DNA from: Bacteroidales bacterium
GTDB taxonomy: Bacteria; Bacteroidota; Bacteroidia; Bacteroidales; UBA932
Assembly: GCA_024402115.1 (NCBI GenBank)
Contig: JAKSJQ010000007.1
Span: 15,740-79,739, forward strand
Length of the DNA: 64,000 bases
Reading direction: 5' to 3'
Positions 1-10,320 of this stretch are shown here, in pieces. The notes beneath the pieces are model-generated. The model did no database searches. It was not told the origin of the DNA and was given only the letters and a program-made list of their open reading frames with translations. Made by a program: the position numbers and the translations under genes. Position 1 is the first letter of the stretch. Every line of letters begins with the position of its first letter.

Positions 1-1005
1 TGGTCGGTGGTGGAGAGCCTCCCTGTCTGCGAGGCGATCAAGTACGCCGGACCTGAGCGCGACCAGCTGATCGAGAACTACAAGGTCAGCCTCGCGAACC
101 TCGGAAAATGCGGAATCAAGACCATTTGCTACAACTTCATGCCTGTGCTCGACTGGGCCCGCACAGACCTCGAGCACGAGTGGCCTGACGGAACGAAGTC
201 GCTCTATTTCGACTACGCCCGCTTCGCATACTTCGACATGAGGATAGTGGGTAGGGAAGGTGCCGAGAAGGATTTTCCTGCCGAGATCGTGGAGAAGGTC
301 AAGGAACTCGACAAGACCATGACCGACGCTGACCGTCATCAGCTCGTCGACAACATCATCGTGAAGACCCAGGGTTTCGTAAACGGCAACATTTCCGAGG
401 GAGACAGGGAGCCAGTGCGTAAGTTCCAGTCGCTCCTCGACCTCTACAAGGGAGTCACCAAGGAGCAGCTTCGCGAGAACATGAGATACTTCCTCGCCGC
501 GATCATGCCGGTTTGCGACGAGTACGACATCAATATGTGCGTGCATCCGGACGATCCTCCTATGCCGGTGCTCGGACTTCCGAGGATAGTGACCTGCGCC
601 GAGGACATTGAATGGTTCCTCAACGCGGTCGACAATTTCCACAACGGACTTACCTTCTGTGCAGGCTCGCTCAGCGCCGGTGCCCACAACGATGTCGTTG
701 ACATGGCACGCAGGTTCGCAGGCAGGACCCACTTCGTGCATCTGCGCAGCTGCAACGTGCTTCCAGGCGGCAACTTCATCGAGGCTCCGCATACCGGTGG
801 CCGCGCCAACCTCGTGGAGCTCGTCCGCATCTTCGAGAAGGAGGGCAGGAACCTTCCAATGCGTGTCGACCACGGCAGGATGATGCTCGGTGACGAGGAC
901 AAGGGTTACAATGCAGGTTATTCATTCCACGGCCGCATGCTCGCGCTCGGCCAGGTGGAAGGCATGATGGCCGTCGTGCGTGATGAGATGGCTTCAAACA
1001 GATAA
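1..1005 (+). CDS. uxuA: Mannonate dehydratase UxuA (5' end outside window)
   Basis: Mannonate dehydratase converts D-mannonate to 2-keto-3-deoxygluconate in glucuronate breakdown in the cytoplasm. The frame is already open at base 1 (WSVVESLPV), and about 60 residues of the usual roughly 390-residue enzyme lie outside the window; the GTG at base 7 is not a real start. Family features seen: an HPDDPP segment, a Cys-containing FCAGSLSAG stretch, HFVHLRS, and a C-terminal VDHGR followed by GY..GYSFHGR. A putative reductase for the previous step of the pathway follows after 15 bases, so the two genes are probably co-transcribed. Identification is confident. Confidence 0.95.
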   Translation, partial: WSVVESLPVCEAIKYAGPERDQLIENYKVSLANLGKCGIKTICYNFMPVLDWARTDLEHEWPDGTKSLYFDYARFAYFDMRIVGREGAEKDFPAEIVEKVKELDKTMTDADRHQLVDNIIVKTQGFVNGNISEGDREPVRKFQSLLDLYKGVTKEQLRENMRYFLAAIMPVCDEYDINMCVHPDDPPMPVLGLPRIVTCAEDIEWFLNAVDNFHNGLTFCAGSLSAGAHNDVVDMARRFAGRTHFVHLRSCNVLPGGNFIEAPHTGGRANLVELVRIFEKEGRNLPMRVDHGRMMLGDEDKGYNAGYSFHGRMLALGQVEGMMAVVRDEMASNR

Positions 1006-1020
1006 TAATTAGCAAGAGAT

Positions 1021-1836
1021 ATGAACGAAATGTACAGCATTGAAGGCAAGGTTGCAGTGGTTACCGGCGCGGCAGGCGTCCTCGGTGGCAGCATCGCAAG
1101 CCATTTTGCATCTCAGGGAGCGAACGTCGTGGCCCTGGTACACCGTCCTGAGCAGGTGGAGACCGTGCTCGAGAAGCTCAAGGCTCTCGGCGGCGACCCG
1201 ACCTGTTACGCATGCAGCGTGATGGACACCGAAGTACTTGCGGGAATCGCCGAGGAGGTGGTCGCAAAGTACGGAAAGATCGACACTCTCGTCAATGTTG
1301 CGGGAGGAAACGTGGCAGGCGCCAATGTTATGCCTGACCAGAATTTCTGGGACATGAAGCTCGAGGACTGGGACAAGGTGCTCGACCTCAACCTCAACGG
1401 TACCGTATACCCATGCCATGTCTTCTCGAAGATCTTTGCGAGACAGGGCTTCGGCAACATACTCAACATCTCGTCCATGGCCGCCTATGACGCACTTTCG
1501 CGCGTGGCCGGCTACGGCGCAGCCAAGACTGGCGTGTCAAACTTCACCAAGTGGCTCGCGGCTGAGATGGCGATGAAGTACGGAGAGAAGATCCGCGTGA
1601 ACGCGCTTGCTCCGGGCTTCTTCATCGGCAAGCAGAACCGTGCGGCTCTCCTCAACGAGGACGGCTCGCTCACCGAGCGTTCCGTGAAGGTGATCAACAA
1701 GACCCCGATGCGCAGGTTCGGTGACATCACCGAGCTCAACGGCGCGGCTCAGTTCCTCTGCTCAGACGCGGCATCATTCATAACCGGCGTCATCCTTCCT
1801 GTGGATGGCGGTTTCAGCAGCTTCAGCGGTATTTAA
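1021..1836 (+). CDS. SDR-family oxidoreductase, probable D-mannonate (fructuronate) oxidoreductase
   Basis: This 271-residue classical short-chain dehydrogenase has the nucleotide-binding TGAAGVLGG motif near residue 17, the NVAGG motif, a catalytic Ser in ISSMAAY and the YGAAK Tyr/Lys pair. It probably carries out the NAD(P)H-linked interconversion of D-fructuronate and D-mannonate, which feeds the dehydratase encoded just upstream. The substrate is inferred from the uxuA neighbour and from the common pairing of uxuA with an SDR gene in Bacteroidota; the sequence alone shows only the SDR family. Its stop overlaps the next start by one base, which indicates translational coupling. Confidence 0.85.
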   Translation: MNEMYSIEGKVAVVTGAAGVLGGSIASHFASQGANVVALVHRPEQVETVLEKLKALGGDPTCYACSVMDTEVLAGIAEEVVAKYGKIDTLVNVAGGNVAGANVMPDQNFWDMKLEDWDKVLDLNLNGTVYPCHVFSKIFARQGFGNILNISSMAAYDALSRVAGYGAAKTGVSNFTKWLAAEMAMKYGEKIRVNALAPGFFIGKQNRAALLNEDGSLTERSVKVINKTPMRRFGDITELNGAAQFLCSDAASFITGVILPVDGGFSSFSGI

Positions 1837-2669
1837 TGTTCAAGGAAAGTATAACACCAGACGAGTTGTCGAAGCTCCAGATGGCTTCCTTTCCGGGAAA
1901 GATCCATGTGATCACCGGAGATGGCCCGGCTTTCGACCGCGCAATCCGTTATCTCCGCAGGCAGGAGATGATTGGATTCGACACGGAGACCCGTCCGTGC
2001 TTCTCTCCTCATCAGCCGCACTATGGTGTGGCGCTGCTTCAGCTCTCCGGTCCTGACCATGCATTCCTGTTCAGGATCAACAAGATGGAACTCAACCGTC
2101 GTCTGCGCAACCTGCTCTCAAGCACCAAGATACTCAAGATCGGCGCTGCGGTGCATGACGATATCCGCGGACTCCAGAAGAAGCATGACTTCGTCGCCGG
2201 CGGTTTCGTGGACCTGCAGAAGATAGGCTGCGAATGGGGCATCAGGGACAAGAGCGTGAAGAAGATGGCGGGTATCATACTCGACATCCGCATCAGCAAG
2301 ACCCAGCAGCTCTCCAACTGGGAGGCGGAGGCTCTCACCGACGCGCAGGCGATGTATGCGGCTACTGATTCATGGGTGTGCCTCGAGATGTACAGGAAGC
2401 TTCTCGAGACGGAGAAGAATCCTCTCCCGCCTGATCCTGTTCCGGAGAAGGTCGAGACCAAGTCCGCTGAGAATGCCGGGAAGGAGGCTTCAGAGGCAAA
2501 GCCGAAGTCGAGGAGAAGAAGGAGAAAGCCGGCTGCAGCACCGTCAGATGCGTCTGCTGCCCCGGCAGAGAAAAAGAGAAGGAGGCCGTCCAGGACCCGT
2601 TCGCGCAGGAATACGGCTGCAGAGGGTGCCGTTTCCGCTGAAGTCCAGGCTCCAGTCAGTGAAGAATAA
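1836..2669 (+). CDS. 3'-5' exonuclease of the RNase D/DEDDy type with basic tail
   Basis: This 277-residue protein has an N-terminal exonuclease domain (about residues 25-195): GFDTETRP carries the first Asp and Glu, GAAVHDDI the second Asp block, and YAATDSWVCLEMY the final Tyr/Asp block. This is the DEDDy signature of RNase D and WRN-type exonucleases. The last 80 residues are a low-complexity tail rich in Lys, Arg, Ala and Pro (RRRRRKPAAAP), probably disordered and nucleic-acid binding. It is short for RNase D and has no HRDC domain. It overlaps the upstream SDR stop by one base. Whether it acts on RNA or DNA cannot be told from sequence. Confidence 0.85.
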   Translation: MFKESITPDELSKLQMASFPGKIHVITGDGPAFDRAIRYLRRQEMIGFDTETRPCFSPHQPHYGVALLQLSGPDHAFLFRINKMELNRRLRNLLSSTKILKIGAAVHDDIRGLQKKHDFVAGGFVDLQKIGCEWGIRDKSVKKMAGIILDIRISKTQQLSNWEAEALTDAQAMYAATDSWVCLEMYRKLLETEKNPLPPDPVPEKVETKSAENAGKEASEAKPKSRRRRRKPAAAPSDASAAPAEKKRRRPSRTRSRRNTAAEGAVSAEVQAPVSEE

Positions 2670-2698
2670 CAATCAGGCGGTTGTCCGCCATGCGAAAT

Positions 2699-3898
2699 AT
2701 GATTAAGGTAATATTGCGAAAGGGCAGGGAGGAGTCCCTGCGACGCTTCCACCCATGGGTGTTCTCAGGCGCCGTTTCCGAAATCCAGGGTTCACCTGCC
2801 GAGGGTGACCTCGTGTCAGTGCATTCTGCCGATGGCACTTTCCTTGCAGTCGGTCATTATCAGATAGGTTCCATTGCGGTCCGCGTCCTGAGCTTCTCCG
2901 ATGAGGCTCTCCGTCCGGACTTCTATCAGACCCAGCTCGCCAAGGCTCTCGATGTCAGGCGCGCGGTGGGCCTTGCGAAGGATGGTCCGAACGATACGAA
3001 CTGCTACAGGCTCGTTCATGGCGAGGGCGACAATCTCCCTGGCCTCATCATCGACTACTATGACGGCGTGTGCGTGCTTCAGGCCCATTCTGTGGGCATG
3101 TTCCGCGCGAAGAGCCAGATATGTGAGGCCTTGAAGGCGGTCTACGGACCTTCGCTCAAGGCAGTATATGACAAGAGCTCGGGCACCGCACCTTTCAAGG
3201 CGGGACTTGACCTCATCGACGGATATATCTACCGCGCCGAGGGCTTCCGTGACGACGAGCAACTCGTTCTCGAGAACGGCCACAAGTTCTATGTGAACTG
3301 GACCAGCGGCCAGAAGACCGGTTTCTTCCTTGACCAGCGCGAGAACAGAAACCTCGTCGGACGCTATTCTGCCGGCAGGAACGTGCTCAATCTTTTCTGC
3401 TACACCGGCGGATTCTCTATCTACGCCCTCGCCGGCGGAGCAAAGCATGTGGATTCTGTCGATTGTTCGCAGAAGGCGATGGACATGGTGGACAGGAACG
3501 TCGCGCTCAACGGCTTCACGGCAGAACAGCATACCAGCTATTGCTGCGACGCCATCGATTTCGTGAAGTCCGCTCCTGAAGGCAAGTACGATCTCATGAT
3601 CGTCGATCCACCAGCATTCGCAAAGCACAGGGGAGTGCTCCGTAATGCCCTTCGAGCATATCAGAGGCTCAATGCTGCCGCAATCTCTCGCGTGGCTCCT
3701 GGAGGACTCGTATTTACCTACAGCTGCTCACAGGTCGTGGATAAGGAGGCATTCGCACTCGCAGTATTCTCGGCTGCGGCACAGTCTGGACGCCGCGTAA
3801 GGATACTCGACCGCCTTAATCAGCCAGCTGATCATTCTGTGAATATCTACCATCCGGAAGGAGAATACCTCAAGGGACTTCTACTCTATGTAGAATAG
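2699..3898 (+). CDS. Class I SAM-dependent rRNA methyltransferase, RlmI-like
   Basis: This 399-residue protein has an N-terminal PUA-like domain (about residues 1-80, beginning IKVILRKGREES) and a C-terminal Rossmann methyltransferase domain with the SAM-binding NLFCYTGGFS motif, an MIVDPPAFAKH motif and a Cys in TYSCSQVV. This is the RlmI family, which methylates a cytosine (m5C) in 23S rRNA. ATG 2699 is chosen because the protein then begins at the family's usual PUA start; ATG 2690 and TTG 2681 are in-frame alternatives. The gap to the exonuclease is 29 bases, so it probably ends the uxuA operon. The exact rRNA position is inferred from the family. Confidence 0.9.
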   Translation: MIKVILRKGREESLRRFHPWVFSGAVSEIQGSPAEGDLVSVHSADGTFLAVGHYQIGSIAVRVLSFSDEALRPDFYQTQLAKALDVRRAVGLAKDGPNDTNCYRLVHGEGDNLPGLIIDYYDGVCVLQAHSVGMFRAKSQICEALKAVYGPSLKAVYDKSSGTAPFKAGLDLIDGYIYRAEGFRDDEQLVLENGHKFYVNWTSGQKTGFFLDQRENRNLVGRYSAGRNVLNLFCYTGGFSIYALAGGAKHVDSVDCSQKAMDMVDRNVALNGFTAEQHTSYCCDAIDFVKSAPEGKYDLMIVDPPAFAKHRGVLRNALRAYQRLNAAAISRVAPGGLVFTYSCSQVVDKEAFALAVFSAAAQSGRRVRILDRLNQPADHSVNIYHPEGEYLKGLLLYVE

Positions 3899-3900
3899 TT

Positions 3901-3930
3901 TTGCAATTGTAGAATTTGTTCTTATATTTG
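3901..3930 (+). promoter_or_regulatory. Bacteroidetes-type promoter of tRNA-Cys
   Basis: TTG at 3901-3903 is followed after 19 bases by TATATTTG at 3923-3930, an exact match to the Bacteroidetes -33/-7 consensus. The mature tRNA begins 20 bases downstream. Confidence 0.8.
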
Positions 3931-3949
3931 CAGTCCCAAAAGGAAATAT

Positions 3950-4020
3950 GGTGCGTTGGCCGAGTGGCTAGGCACAGGTCTGCAAAACCTGCTACAGTGG
4001 TTCGATTCCGCTACGCACCT
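3950..4020 (+). tRNA. tRNA-Cys (anticodon GCA)
   Basis: A 71-base cloverleaf. The acceptor GGTGCGT (3950-3956) pairs with ACGCACC (4013-4019), with U as discriminator at 4020. The anticodon stem CAGGT/ACCTG closes the loop CTGCAAA, and the anticodon GCA lies at 3982-3984. The T arm is AGTGG-TTCGATT-CCGCT with one G-U pair. The 3' CCA is not encoded. It has its own promoter and terminator. Confidence 0.97.
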
Positions 4021-4024
4021 CACG

Positions 4025-4055
4025 AAAAAGCTCAGGAATTTTCCTGAGCTTTTTT
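4025..4055. terminator. Bidirectional terminator between tRNA-Cys and the DUF1593 gene
   Basis: The inverted repeat AAAAAGCTCAGGA / TCCTGAGCTTTTT ends in a T run on the plus strand and in a T run on the minus strand. It can therefore end both the tRNA transcript and the convergent gene that stops at 4067. Confidence 0.85.
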
Positions 4056-4066
4056 CGTTATATGTC

Positions 4067-5557
4067 TTACCTCTGGACGTCTATGATTACGCGTCTGTAA
4101 GAGACGAGATTGAATGCACCGTCATCATGTACTTCGCAGACGATGTGGATGGACTGGCCTGCTGCGCTGAGAGGAATCTTCACGTAGATGGAAGGCTCAT
4201 GCCTGAAATCAATCGCAAGCAGCTGCTGTGCCCCGTTGAGAATCAGCTCGGTCTGGCCTTCCTCGTTCCGGTATGAACCTATGACCTCAGTGCCGGCGTG
4301 TTCCTGCTGCCACCAATGGTAATTGAGATTGTCTCCTTCGCCGTCATATGAAGAAGACGCGTCGAGTTTTACAACCGAGCCTGGATTCGCGTTTAAATGA
4401 ATGGGAGCGACGCCTTCTGCTATCTTCAACGGCTTGTTGTCATCTACCGTTGCCACAAGGCGGATATGAGGGTTGGTATTGCCCTTTCCCTCGTCAGCCC
4501 ACTGCATCCTTGCCATGAAATCGTTGAGTTCGTCAGGATAGAAACGCTCCTTGAAGGCTACAGATATCGATCGTACCGGCTCCTGCCAGCTGTTCCAGGC
4601 CTCAGTCTTGAGGTCAGGGCAGATCCCACGTACATGGAAGCCTGCCCAGCTGGCCTGGGTTGGATCCTCTGCGTCGTTGAGCCCGTTAGGCATGATGTTG
4701 AGGAAGGAAGGAGTGTCACCTTCCACGCCCCAGAGATAGTCGGGATACTCGCTTCCGAGATTGCCCCTGGTCTGTATGTTCTTCTGATGCAGCTCCCAGT
4801 TCTCCTTGCCGAGGTCGCACTGACGCTGCCATGCACCTTCGTCCCAGATGAGCATGAGGTCCTCCGGGAAGTTCATCCTCATCCACTGGTGCGAGCTGTA
4901 GGCCCGGTCGAATCTGCGCGCATAGACCATGTCCTGGTCGGAGATCGTATAAACCCTGAATTTCCTGACGAACCTGGTCAGCTCTTCATCGCTGCGGGTC
5001 TGCTGCACGCGCCAGATGGCCTGTGCGAGGGTGTTCGCGCCACCCCATGAACATACCCATATCGGACGCGGGTCGTCCTCGTCGGCGAGCTTGATGAGGA
5101 AGTCGCTGCCTGGAGTGTCGTTGCCCTCTCCGATAACTCCGATGCCGGCCCTCTGACTGCCCATCATCGCGCGGCTGCGGATGTAGTCGACGCTGGGCCA
5201 GTATCCGAGCTCCTGCCGGCCGTTCTCCTTCTCCAGGGACCTGAATCCCTTCTGCGCAGAGCGTGCCTTGAGATTGTCGACGTCCCTGCCGTACGCGTCG
5301 ATGACTCTGGTCAGGTACTCAGCCCACCCGCTCGGATATGGGTCGCAGTTCCAACCGATGGTGGTGATGAGAGCTTCTATCTCGAAGCGGTCGGCGTATG
5401 ACATGAGCCTTACCGCCGATTCCATGTCGTCCGGTTCGACTTCACCCGGACCGATGTCGGTCATTACAACGATGCGTGGTTTGAGTTCAGCCTTTGGCTG
5501 GCTGCATGAGACGAGGCAGAGAGCTGCCGCTGCGAGGATGATAAGAGTTCTCTTCAT
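4067..5557 (-). CDS. DUF1593 (Sde182 nucleoside-hydrolase-like) lipoprotein
   Basis: This 496-residue lipoprotein has a signal peptide ending LCLVSC (Cys18). The mature part starts with a nucleoside-hydrolase-like domain (PRIVVMTDIGPGEVEPDDMES), where the acidic cluster resembles the metal site of nucleoside hydrolases. A C-terminal beta domain (from about residue 390) carries an NPGSVVKLDASSSYDGEGD segment of the kind found in the cellulose-binding Sde182 family. The family is common next to glycoside hydrolases in Bacteroidota, but its substrate is not established. It is divergent from glpK, with its own promoter 17 bases upstream of the start. Confidence 0.85.
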   Translation of the reverse strand: MKRTLIILAAAALCLVSCSQPKAELKPRIVVMTDIGPGEVEPDDMESAVRLMSYADRFEIEALITTIGWNCDPYPSGWAEYLTRVIDAYGRDVDNLKARSAQKGFRSLEKENGRQELGYWPSVDYIRSRAMMGSQRAGIGVIGEGNDTPGSDFLIKLADEDDPRPIWVCSWGGANTLAQAIWRVQQTRSDEELTRFVRKFRVYTISDQDMVYARRFDRAYSSHQWMRMNFPEDLMLIWDEGAWQRQCDLGKENWELHQKNIQTRGNLGSEYPDYLWGVEGDTPSFLNIMPNGLNDAEDPTQASWAGFHVRGICPDLKTEAWNSWQEPVRSISVAFKERFYPDELNDFMARMQWADEGKGNTNPHIRLVATVDDNKPLKIAEGVAPIHLNANPGSVVKLDASSSYDGEGDNLNYHWWQQEHAGTEVIGSYRNEEGQTELILNGAQQLLAIDFRHEPSIYVKIPLSAAGQSIHIVCEVHDDGAFNLVSYRRVIIDVQR

Positions 5558-5574
5558 ATTGCTTGCGTGTATTG

Positions 5575-5582
5575 CAAATGTA
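5575..5582 (-). promoter_or_regulatory. -7 promoter element of the DUF1593 gene
   Basis: TACATTTG on the minus strand matches the TAnnTTTG -7 consensus and lies 17 bases before the ATG at 5557. I found no well-spaced -33 TTG. Confidence 0.6.
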
Positions 5583-5603
5583 GCCTTTTCTGCCGATAAT
5601 TTC

Positions 5604-5611
5604 TATATTTG
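5604..5611 (+). promoter_or_regulatory. -7 promoter element of glpK
   Basis: TATATTTG matches the Bacteroidetes -7 consensus exactly and lies 31 bases before the glpK start. It is back to back with the promoter of the divergent gene, so the 85-base gap serves both. Confidence 0.65.
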
Positions 5612-5642
5612 TTGAACATACTGTTACCCTGAACCCCATCAG

Positions 5643-7124
5643 ATGAGAGATTACGTGATAGCCCTCGACCAGGGCACCAGCTCTTCGAGAGCTATAGTTT
5701 TCGACAGGAACGGATATCCGGTAGCCGTAAGCCAGAAGGAATTCACCCAGCATTTCCCGAAACCGGGCATGGTCGAGCATGATCCGATGGAGATATGGTC
5801 TACCGAGTACGCAGTGATGACGGAGGCGATGGCATCGCGCCGCCTCAAGGGCTCGGACATCGCGGCAATAGGAATTACCAACCAGCGCGAGACCACCATA
5901 GTCTGGGATGCGAACACGGGAAAGCCCATATACAATGCCATCGTATGGCAGGACCGCAGGACATCGGATTATTGCAGCAGTCTAAAGGCCGCTGGGCTCA
6001 CCGACAAGGTCAGGGAGAAGACAGGCCTGATCATAGATGCATATTTCTCCGGAACGAAGATCAAGTGGCAGCTCGACAATGTGCCTGGAGCACGCGAGAA
6101 GGCCATCAGGGGAGAGCTGCGCTTCGGCACGGTGGACAGCTGGCTGGTGTGGAATCTCACCGACGGCAAGATCCATATCACCGACGTCACCAATGCGTCG
6201 AGGACCATGCTCTTCAATATCAACACCCTCGAATGGGACAAGGAACTTCTCGAACTTCTCGACATCCCCGAGTCCATGATGCCGAAGGTGTGCTCCTCGT
6301 CGGAGGTGTATGGGCATACGATGCTCATGGGCAGTGAGGTGCCGGTTGCAGGAATCGCGGGTGACCAGCAGGCTGCGCTATTCGGGCAGATGTGTACGGA
6401 GCCCGGCAGTGTCAAGAATACCTATGGAACAGGATGCTTCCTGCTGATGAATACGGGCGAGAAGCCTATCCTTTCTCGGAACAGCCTGCTCACGACCATC
6501 GCATGGAAGATAGGCGATCAGGTCAATTACGCTCTCGAAGGCTCAATCTTTGTGGCAGGATCGATCGTCCAGTGGCTGCGTGACGGTCTGGGAATCATCA
6601 GGAAGTCGTCGGATGTCGAGGCGCTCGCAACTTCGGTTCCGGATAACGGAGGAGTATATCTCGTGCCGGCGCTGACCGGTCTGGGCGCTCCATACTGGGA
6701 TCAGTACGCGAAAGGCAGCATACATGGACTGACTCGCGGAACCACGGCTGCCCACATCGCAAGGGCGGCGTTGGAGGGAATAGCGTTCCAGACCATGGAC
6801 ATAGTCGCGGCGATGGAAAGGGATGCGCAGATGCCGTTGGGCGAGCTCAAGGTGGATGGTGGAGCATCGAGGAACAACCTTCTCATGCAGTTCCAGTCTG
6901 ATATACTCGGGACCAAGGTCGTAAGGCCTGAGGTGACGGAGACCACCGCCCTCGGTGCAGCTTACCTGGCAGGACTCGCTGTGGGATTCTGGAAAGACAT
7001 AGACGAACTTAAGATGCAGTGGAAGGCGGAACGCGTGTTCGAGGCTTCGGCAGACGAGGGGAAGGTTGCGGCGCTGAAGGCCGGATGGGCGGACGCCGTG
7101 GGACGTACGCTGACGGAGGGATAA
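5643..7124 (+). CDS. glpK: Glycerol kinase GlpK
   Basis: This 493-residue cytoplasmic enzyme phosphorylates glycerol with ATP to sn-glycerol 3-phosphate. The length is full for the family. Visible motifs are the N-terminal phosphate loop [28 protein letters not shown], the hinge [27 protein letters not shown] and the C-terminal [17 protein letters not shown] signature followed by [12 protein letters not shown]. No glpF or glpD is adjacent; it is a single-gene unit with its own promoter and a strong terminator. Identification is confident. Confidence 0.97.
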   Translation: MRDYVIALDQGTSSSRAIVFDRNGYPVAVSQKEFTQHFPKPGMVEHDPMEIWSTEYAVMTEAMASRRLKGSDIAAIGITNQRETTIVWDANTGKPIYNAIVWQDRRTSDYCSSLKAAGLTDKVREKTGLIIDAYFSGTKIKWQLDNVPGAREKAIRGELRFGTVDSWLVWNLTDGKIHITDVTNASRTMLFNINTLEWDKELLELLDIPESMMPKVCSSSEVYGHTMLMGSEVPVAGIAGDQQAALFGQMCTEPGSVKNTYGTGCFLLMNTGEKPILSRNSLLTTIAWKIGDQVNYALEGSIFVAGSIVQWLRDGLGIIRKSSDVEALATSVPDNGGVYLVPALTGLGAPYWDQYAKGSIHGLTRGTTAAHIARAALEGIAFQTMDIVAAMERDAQMPLGELKVDGGASRNNLLMQFQSDILGTKVVRPEVTETTALGAAYLAGLAVGFWKDIDELKMQWKAERVFEASADEGKVAALKAGWADAVGRTLTEG

Positions 7125-7125
7125 T

Positions 7126-7164
7126 AAAAAATAGGCTGGCCCTTGTGAGGTCAGCCTATTTTTT
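7126..7164. terminator. Bidirectional terminator after glpK
   Basis: The inverted repeat AAAAAATAGGCTG / CAGCCTATTTTTT (13 bp), with extra inner pairing, is flanked by A and T runs on both sides. It can end glpK and the convergent esterase gene stopping at 7177. Confidence 0.9.
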
Positions 7165-7176
7165 AGGTGTTAGAAT

Positions 7177-8115
<939 letters not shown>

Positions 8116-8218
8116 TTATTGTTTGATGTCTTTCATTCCCAAATATGACTATAATTTGACGAAAAATACTGGCTTGGGTTTAAAGAATTCACGAAAATGG
8201 CCGATCACAGTCGTGTGC

Positions 8219-8249
8219 TTGCATTTTAATTCACGAATCCTTACCTTTG
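8219..8249 (+). promoter_or_regulatory. Promoter of the lysA operon
   Basis: TTG at 8219-8221, 20 bases, then TACCTTTG at 8242-8249, a full match to the Bacteroidetes -33/-7 pattern. The lysA start is 38 bases downstream. Confidence 0.75.
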
Positions 8250-8287
8250 CCTTTCTTACGGACTAACGAAAAAGAATATTTAAGACT

Positions 8288-9445
8288 ATGCTCAGCAGAC
8301 AATTGGCGTCCACTCTCGTAGAGAAGGAAACCCCATTCTATCTTTATGACATCGACCTGCTTCGTCAGACTCTCGAGTCTCTCACTTCAGTGGCAAGCAA
8401 GTACAACTACGCAATACATTATGCCATCAAGGCTAACTATGATCCGCACATCCTCCAGGTGATCCGCGAGTACGGACTCGGCATCGACTGCGCCAGCGGC
8501 AATGAGGTGCGCTGTGCAATCGAGGCCGGCTTCGACCCTAATACCATCGTGTACGCAGGTGTCGGCAAGAAGGACAAGGAGATAAAGTACGCCATCGAGC
8601 AGGACATCTTCTCCATCAATGTCGAGAGCATGGAAGAGCTCTGGGTCATCGACCGCTTTGCAGGTGAGATGGGCAGGAAGGTGAACGTGGGGCTCCGCGT
8701 GAACCCGGACATCGACCCTATGACCAACAAGTGCATCGACACAGGTCAGGCGGACAGCAAGTTCGGTATCTCATACGAGATGATACTCGAGAGGGCTTCC
8801 GATATCAAGCAGCTCAAGAACGTGAACATCAAGGGTATGCACCTCCATATCGGATCGCAGATCCGCGAGCTCCATGTCTTCGAATACCTCTGCAATAAGG
8901 TAAACGTCATCGTCGAGAATCTCACCAACCTCGGATTCGAGCTTGATTTCGTCGATGTCGGCGGCGGACTCGGAATCAACTATGACATGCCTGAGAACGA
9001 GCCTATCCCTAACTTCGCATCTGTATTCTCTATCATCAACTCTCACCTCCGCGTAGGTGACCGTCAGGTGCATTTCGAGTTCGGTAGGTCCATCGTAGGA
9101 GAGTGCGGCGAGCTCATCACCCGCGTGCTATACAACAAGACCACCGCGACCGGCCGCAAGCTCGTGATCGTTGACTCCAGCATGACCGAGCTCATCCGTC
9201 CTGCGCTCTACGGAGCATACCACTCGATCGAGAACATCACCTCTACTTCTCCTAAGAAGGAGCGTTACACCATCGTGGGCACTGCCTGCGAGTCTACCGA
9301 CGTGTTCTCAGAGAGCCTTACTCTTCCTGAGACCCGCCGTGGCGATCTTCTCACCATCAAGTCAGCAGGTGCGTACGGTATGTCGATGGCTTCTCGCTAC
9401 AACCAGCACGACCTCCCTGGCGCAGTTTACAGCGATCAGCTCTAG
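8288..9445 (+). CDS. lysA: Diaminopimelate decarboxylase LysA
   Basis: LysA decarboxylates meso-diaminopimelate to L-lysine, the last step of lysine synthesis, using PLP. The 385-residue protein shows the PLP lysine in HYAIKAN (Lys48), the HIGSQI motif, the Gly-rich VDVGGGLGINY loop and the CESTDVF motif that carries the catalytic Cys from the dimer partner. Its length fits a short bacterial LysA of fold III. purU and an exonuclease gene follow closely (gaps of 17 and 0 bases), so the three probably share one transcript, although their functions are unrelated. Confidence 0.94.
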   Translation: MLSRQLASTLVEKETPFYLYDIDLLRQTLESLTSVASKYNYAIHYAIKANYDPHILQVIREYGLGIDCASGNEVRCAIEAGFDPNTIVYAGVGKKDKEIKYAIEQDIFSINVESMEELWVIDRFAGEMGRKVNVGLRVNPDIDPMTNKCIDTGQADSKFGISYEMILERASDIKQLKNVNIKGMHLHIGSQIRELHVFEYLCNKVNVIVENLTNLGFELDFVDVGGGLGINYDMPENEPIPNFASVFSIINSHLRVGDRQVHFEFGRSIVGECGELITRVLYNKTTATGRKLVIVDSSMTELIRPALYGAYHSIENITSTSPKKERYTIVGTACESTDVFSESLTLPETRRGDLLTIKSAGAYGMSMASRYNQHDLPGAVYSDQL

Positions 9446-9462
9446 TCTACGGAGGGATTGCC

Positions 9463-10320
9463 ATGGGAACTACCGCAAAGTTGCTTCTGCACTGTCCGGA
9501 CAGGCAGGGTATCGTGACTGAGATCACGAACTTCATCTCCGTCAACAACGGAAACATCGTATATACAGACCAGTACGTGGACAGGATCAACAACGTCCTG
9601 TTCATGAGGCTGGAGTGGGAGCTCGAGGGCTTCACCATTCCTCGCGATCAGATAAAGGAATATTTCCGTACCATCTTCGCGAAGAAGTTCGATATGGAAT
9701 TCGGAATCTACTTCAGCGACGTGAAGCCGAGGATGGCTCTTTTCGTGAGCAAGCAGAACCATTGCCTCTTCGACATTCTTGCGCGCTACACTGCGGGTGA
9801 GTGGGAGGTGGAGATCCCATGCATAGTAAGCAACCATGAGGACCTCCGCCCAGTTGCCGAGCGCTTCGGAATCCCTTACTACTGCTTCCCGATCAACAAG
9901 AGCAACAAGGATGAGCTCGAGCCTAAGGAGATGGCGCTCCTCGAGGAGTTTGGCATCAATTTCATCGTGCTTGCCAAGTATATGCAGATCATCTCTCCGA
10001 AGATGATAGAGAAGTATCCTCACAACATCATCAACATCCACCACTCCTTCCTTCCTGCCTTCATCGGCGCGAAGCCTTACCATCAGGCTTTCGAGAGGGG
10101 CGTGAAGATCATCGGTGCTACCAGCCACTATGTGACTGAGGACCTCGACGCAGGTCCTATCATCGAGCAGGATGTGATCCGTATTTCCCACAAGGATACC
10201 CCTGAGACTCTCGTCTACAAGGGAAAGGACCTTGAGAAGATTGTCCTCAGCCGTGCCGTGCTCAAGCACATAGACCGCAAGATTCTTACCTATAAGAACA
10301 AGACGGTCATCTTCGAGTAA
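9463..10320 (+). CDS. purU: Formyltetrahydrofolate deformylase PurU
   Basis: PurU hydrolyses 10-formyltetrahydrofolate to tetrahydrofolate and formate, supplying formate for PurT and balancing folate pools. This 285-residue protein has an N-terminal ACT domain (KLLLHCPDRQGIVTEITNFI) and a C-terminal formyltransferase-type domain with the NIHHSFLPAFIGAKPYHQA motif and a catalytic Asp in TEDLDAGPI. The length is normal. It lies 17 bases after lysA and abuts the next gene: its TAA ends at 10320 and the next ATG starts at 10321. Confidence 0.95.
   Translation: MGTTAKLLLHCPDRQGIVTEITNFISVNNGNIVYTDQYVDRINNVLFMRLEWELEGFTIPRDQIKEYFRTIFAKKFDMEFGIYFSDVKPRMALFVSKQNHCLFDILARYTAGEWEVEIPCIVSNHEDLRPVAERFGIPYYCFPINKSNKDELEPKEMALLEEFGINFIVLAKYMQIISPKMIEKYPHNIINIHHSFLPAFIGAKPYHQAFERGVKIIGATSHYVTEDLDAGPIIEQDVIRISHKDTPETLVYKGKDLEKIVLSRAVLKHIDRKILTYKNKTVIFE

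Noticed and set aside
2039..2752. A 237-codon minus-strand frame across the end of the exonuclease gene.
   Set aside because: It is antisense to the Lys/Arg/Ala-rich tail, which gives artificial Leu/Ser runs; no start signal or domain is visible.
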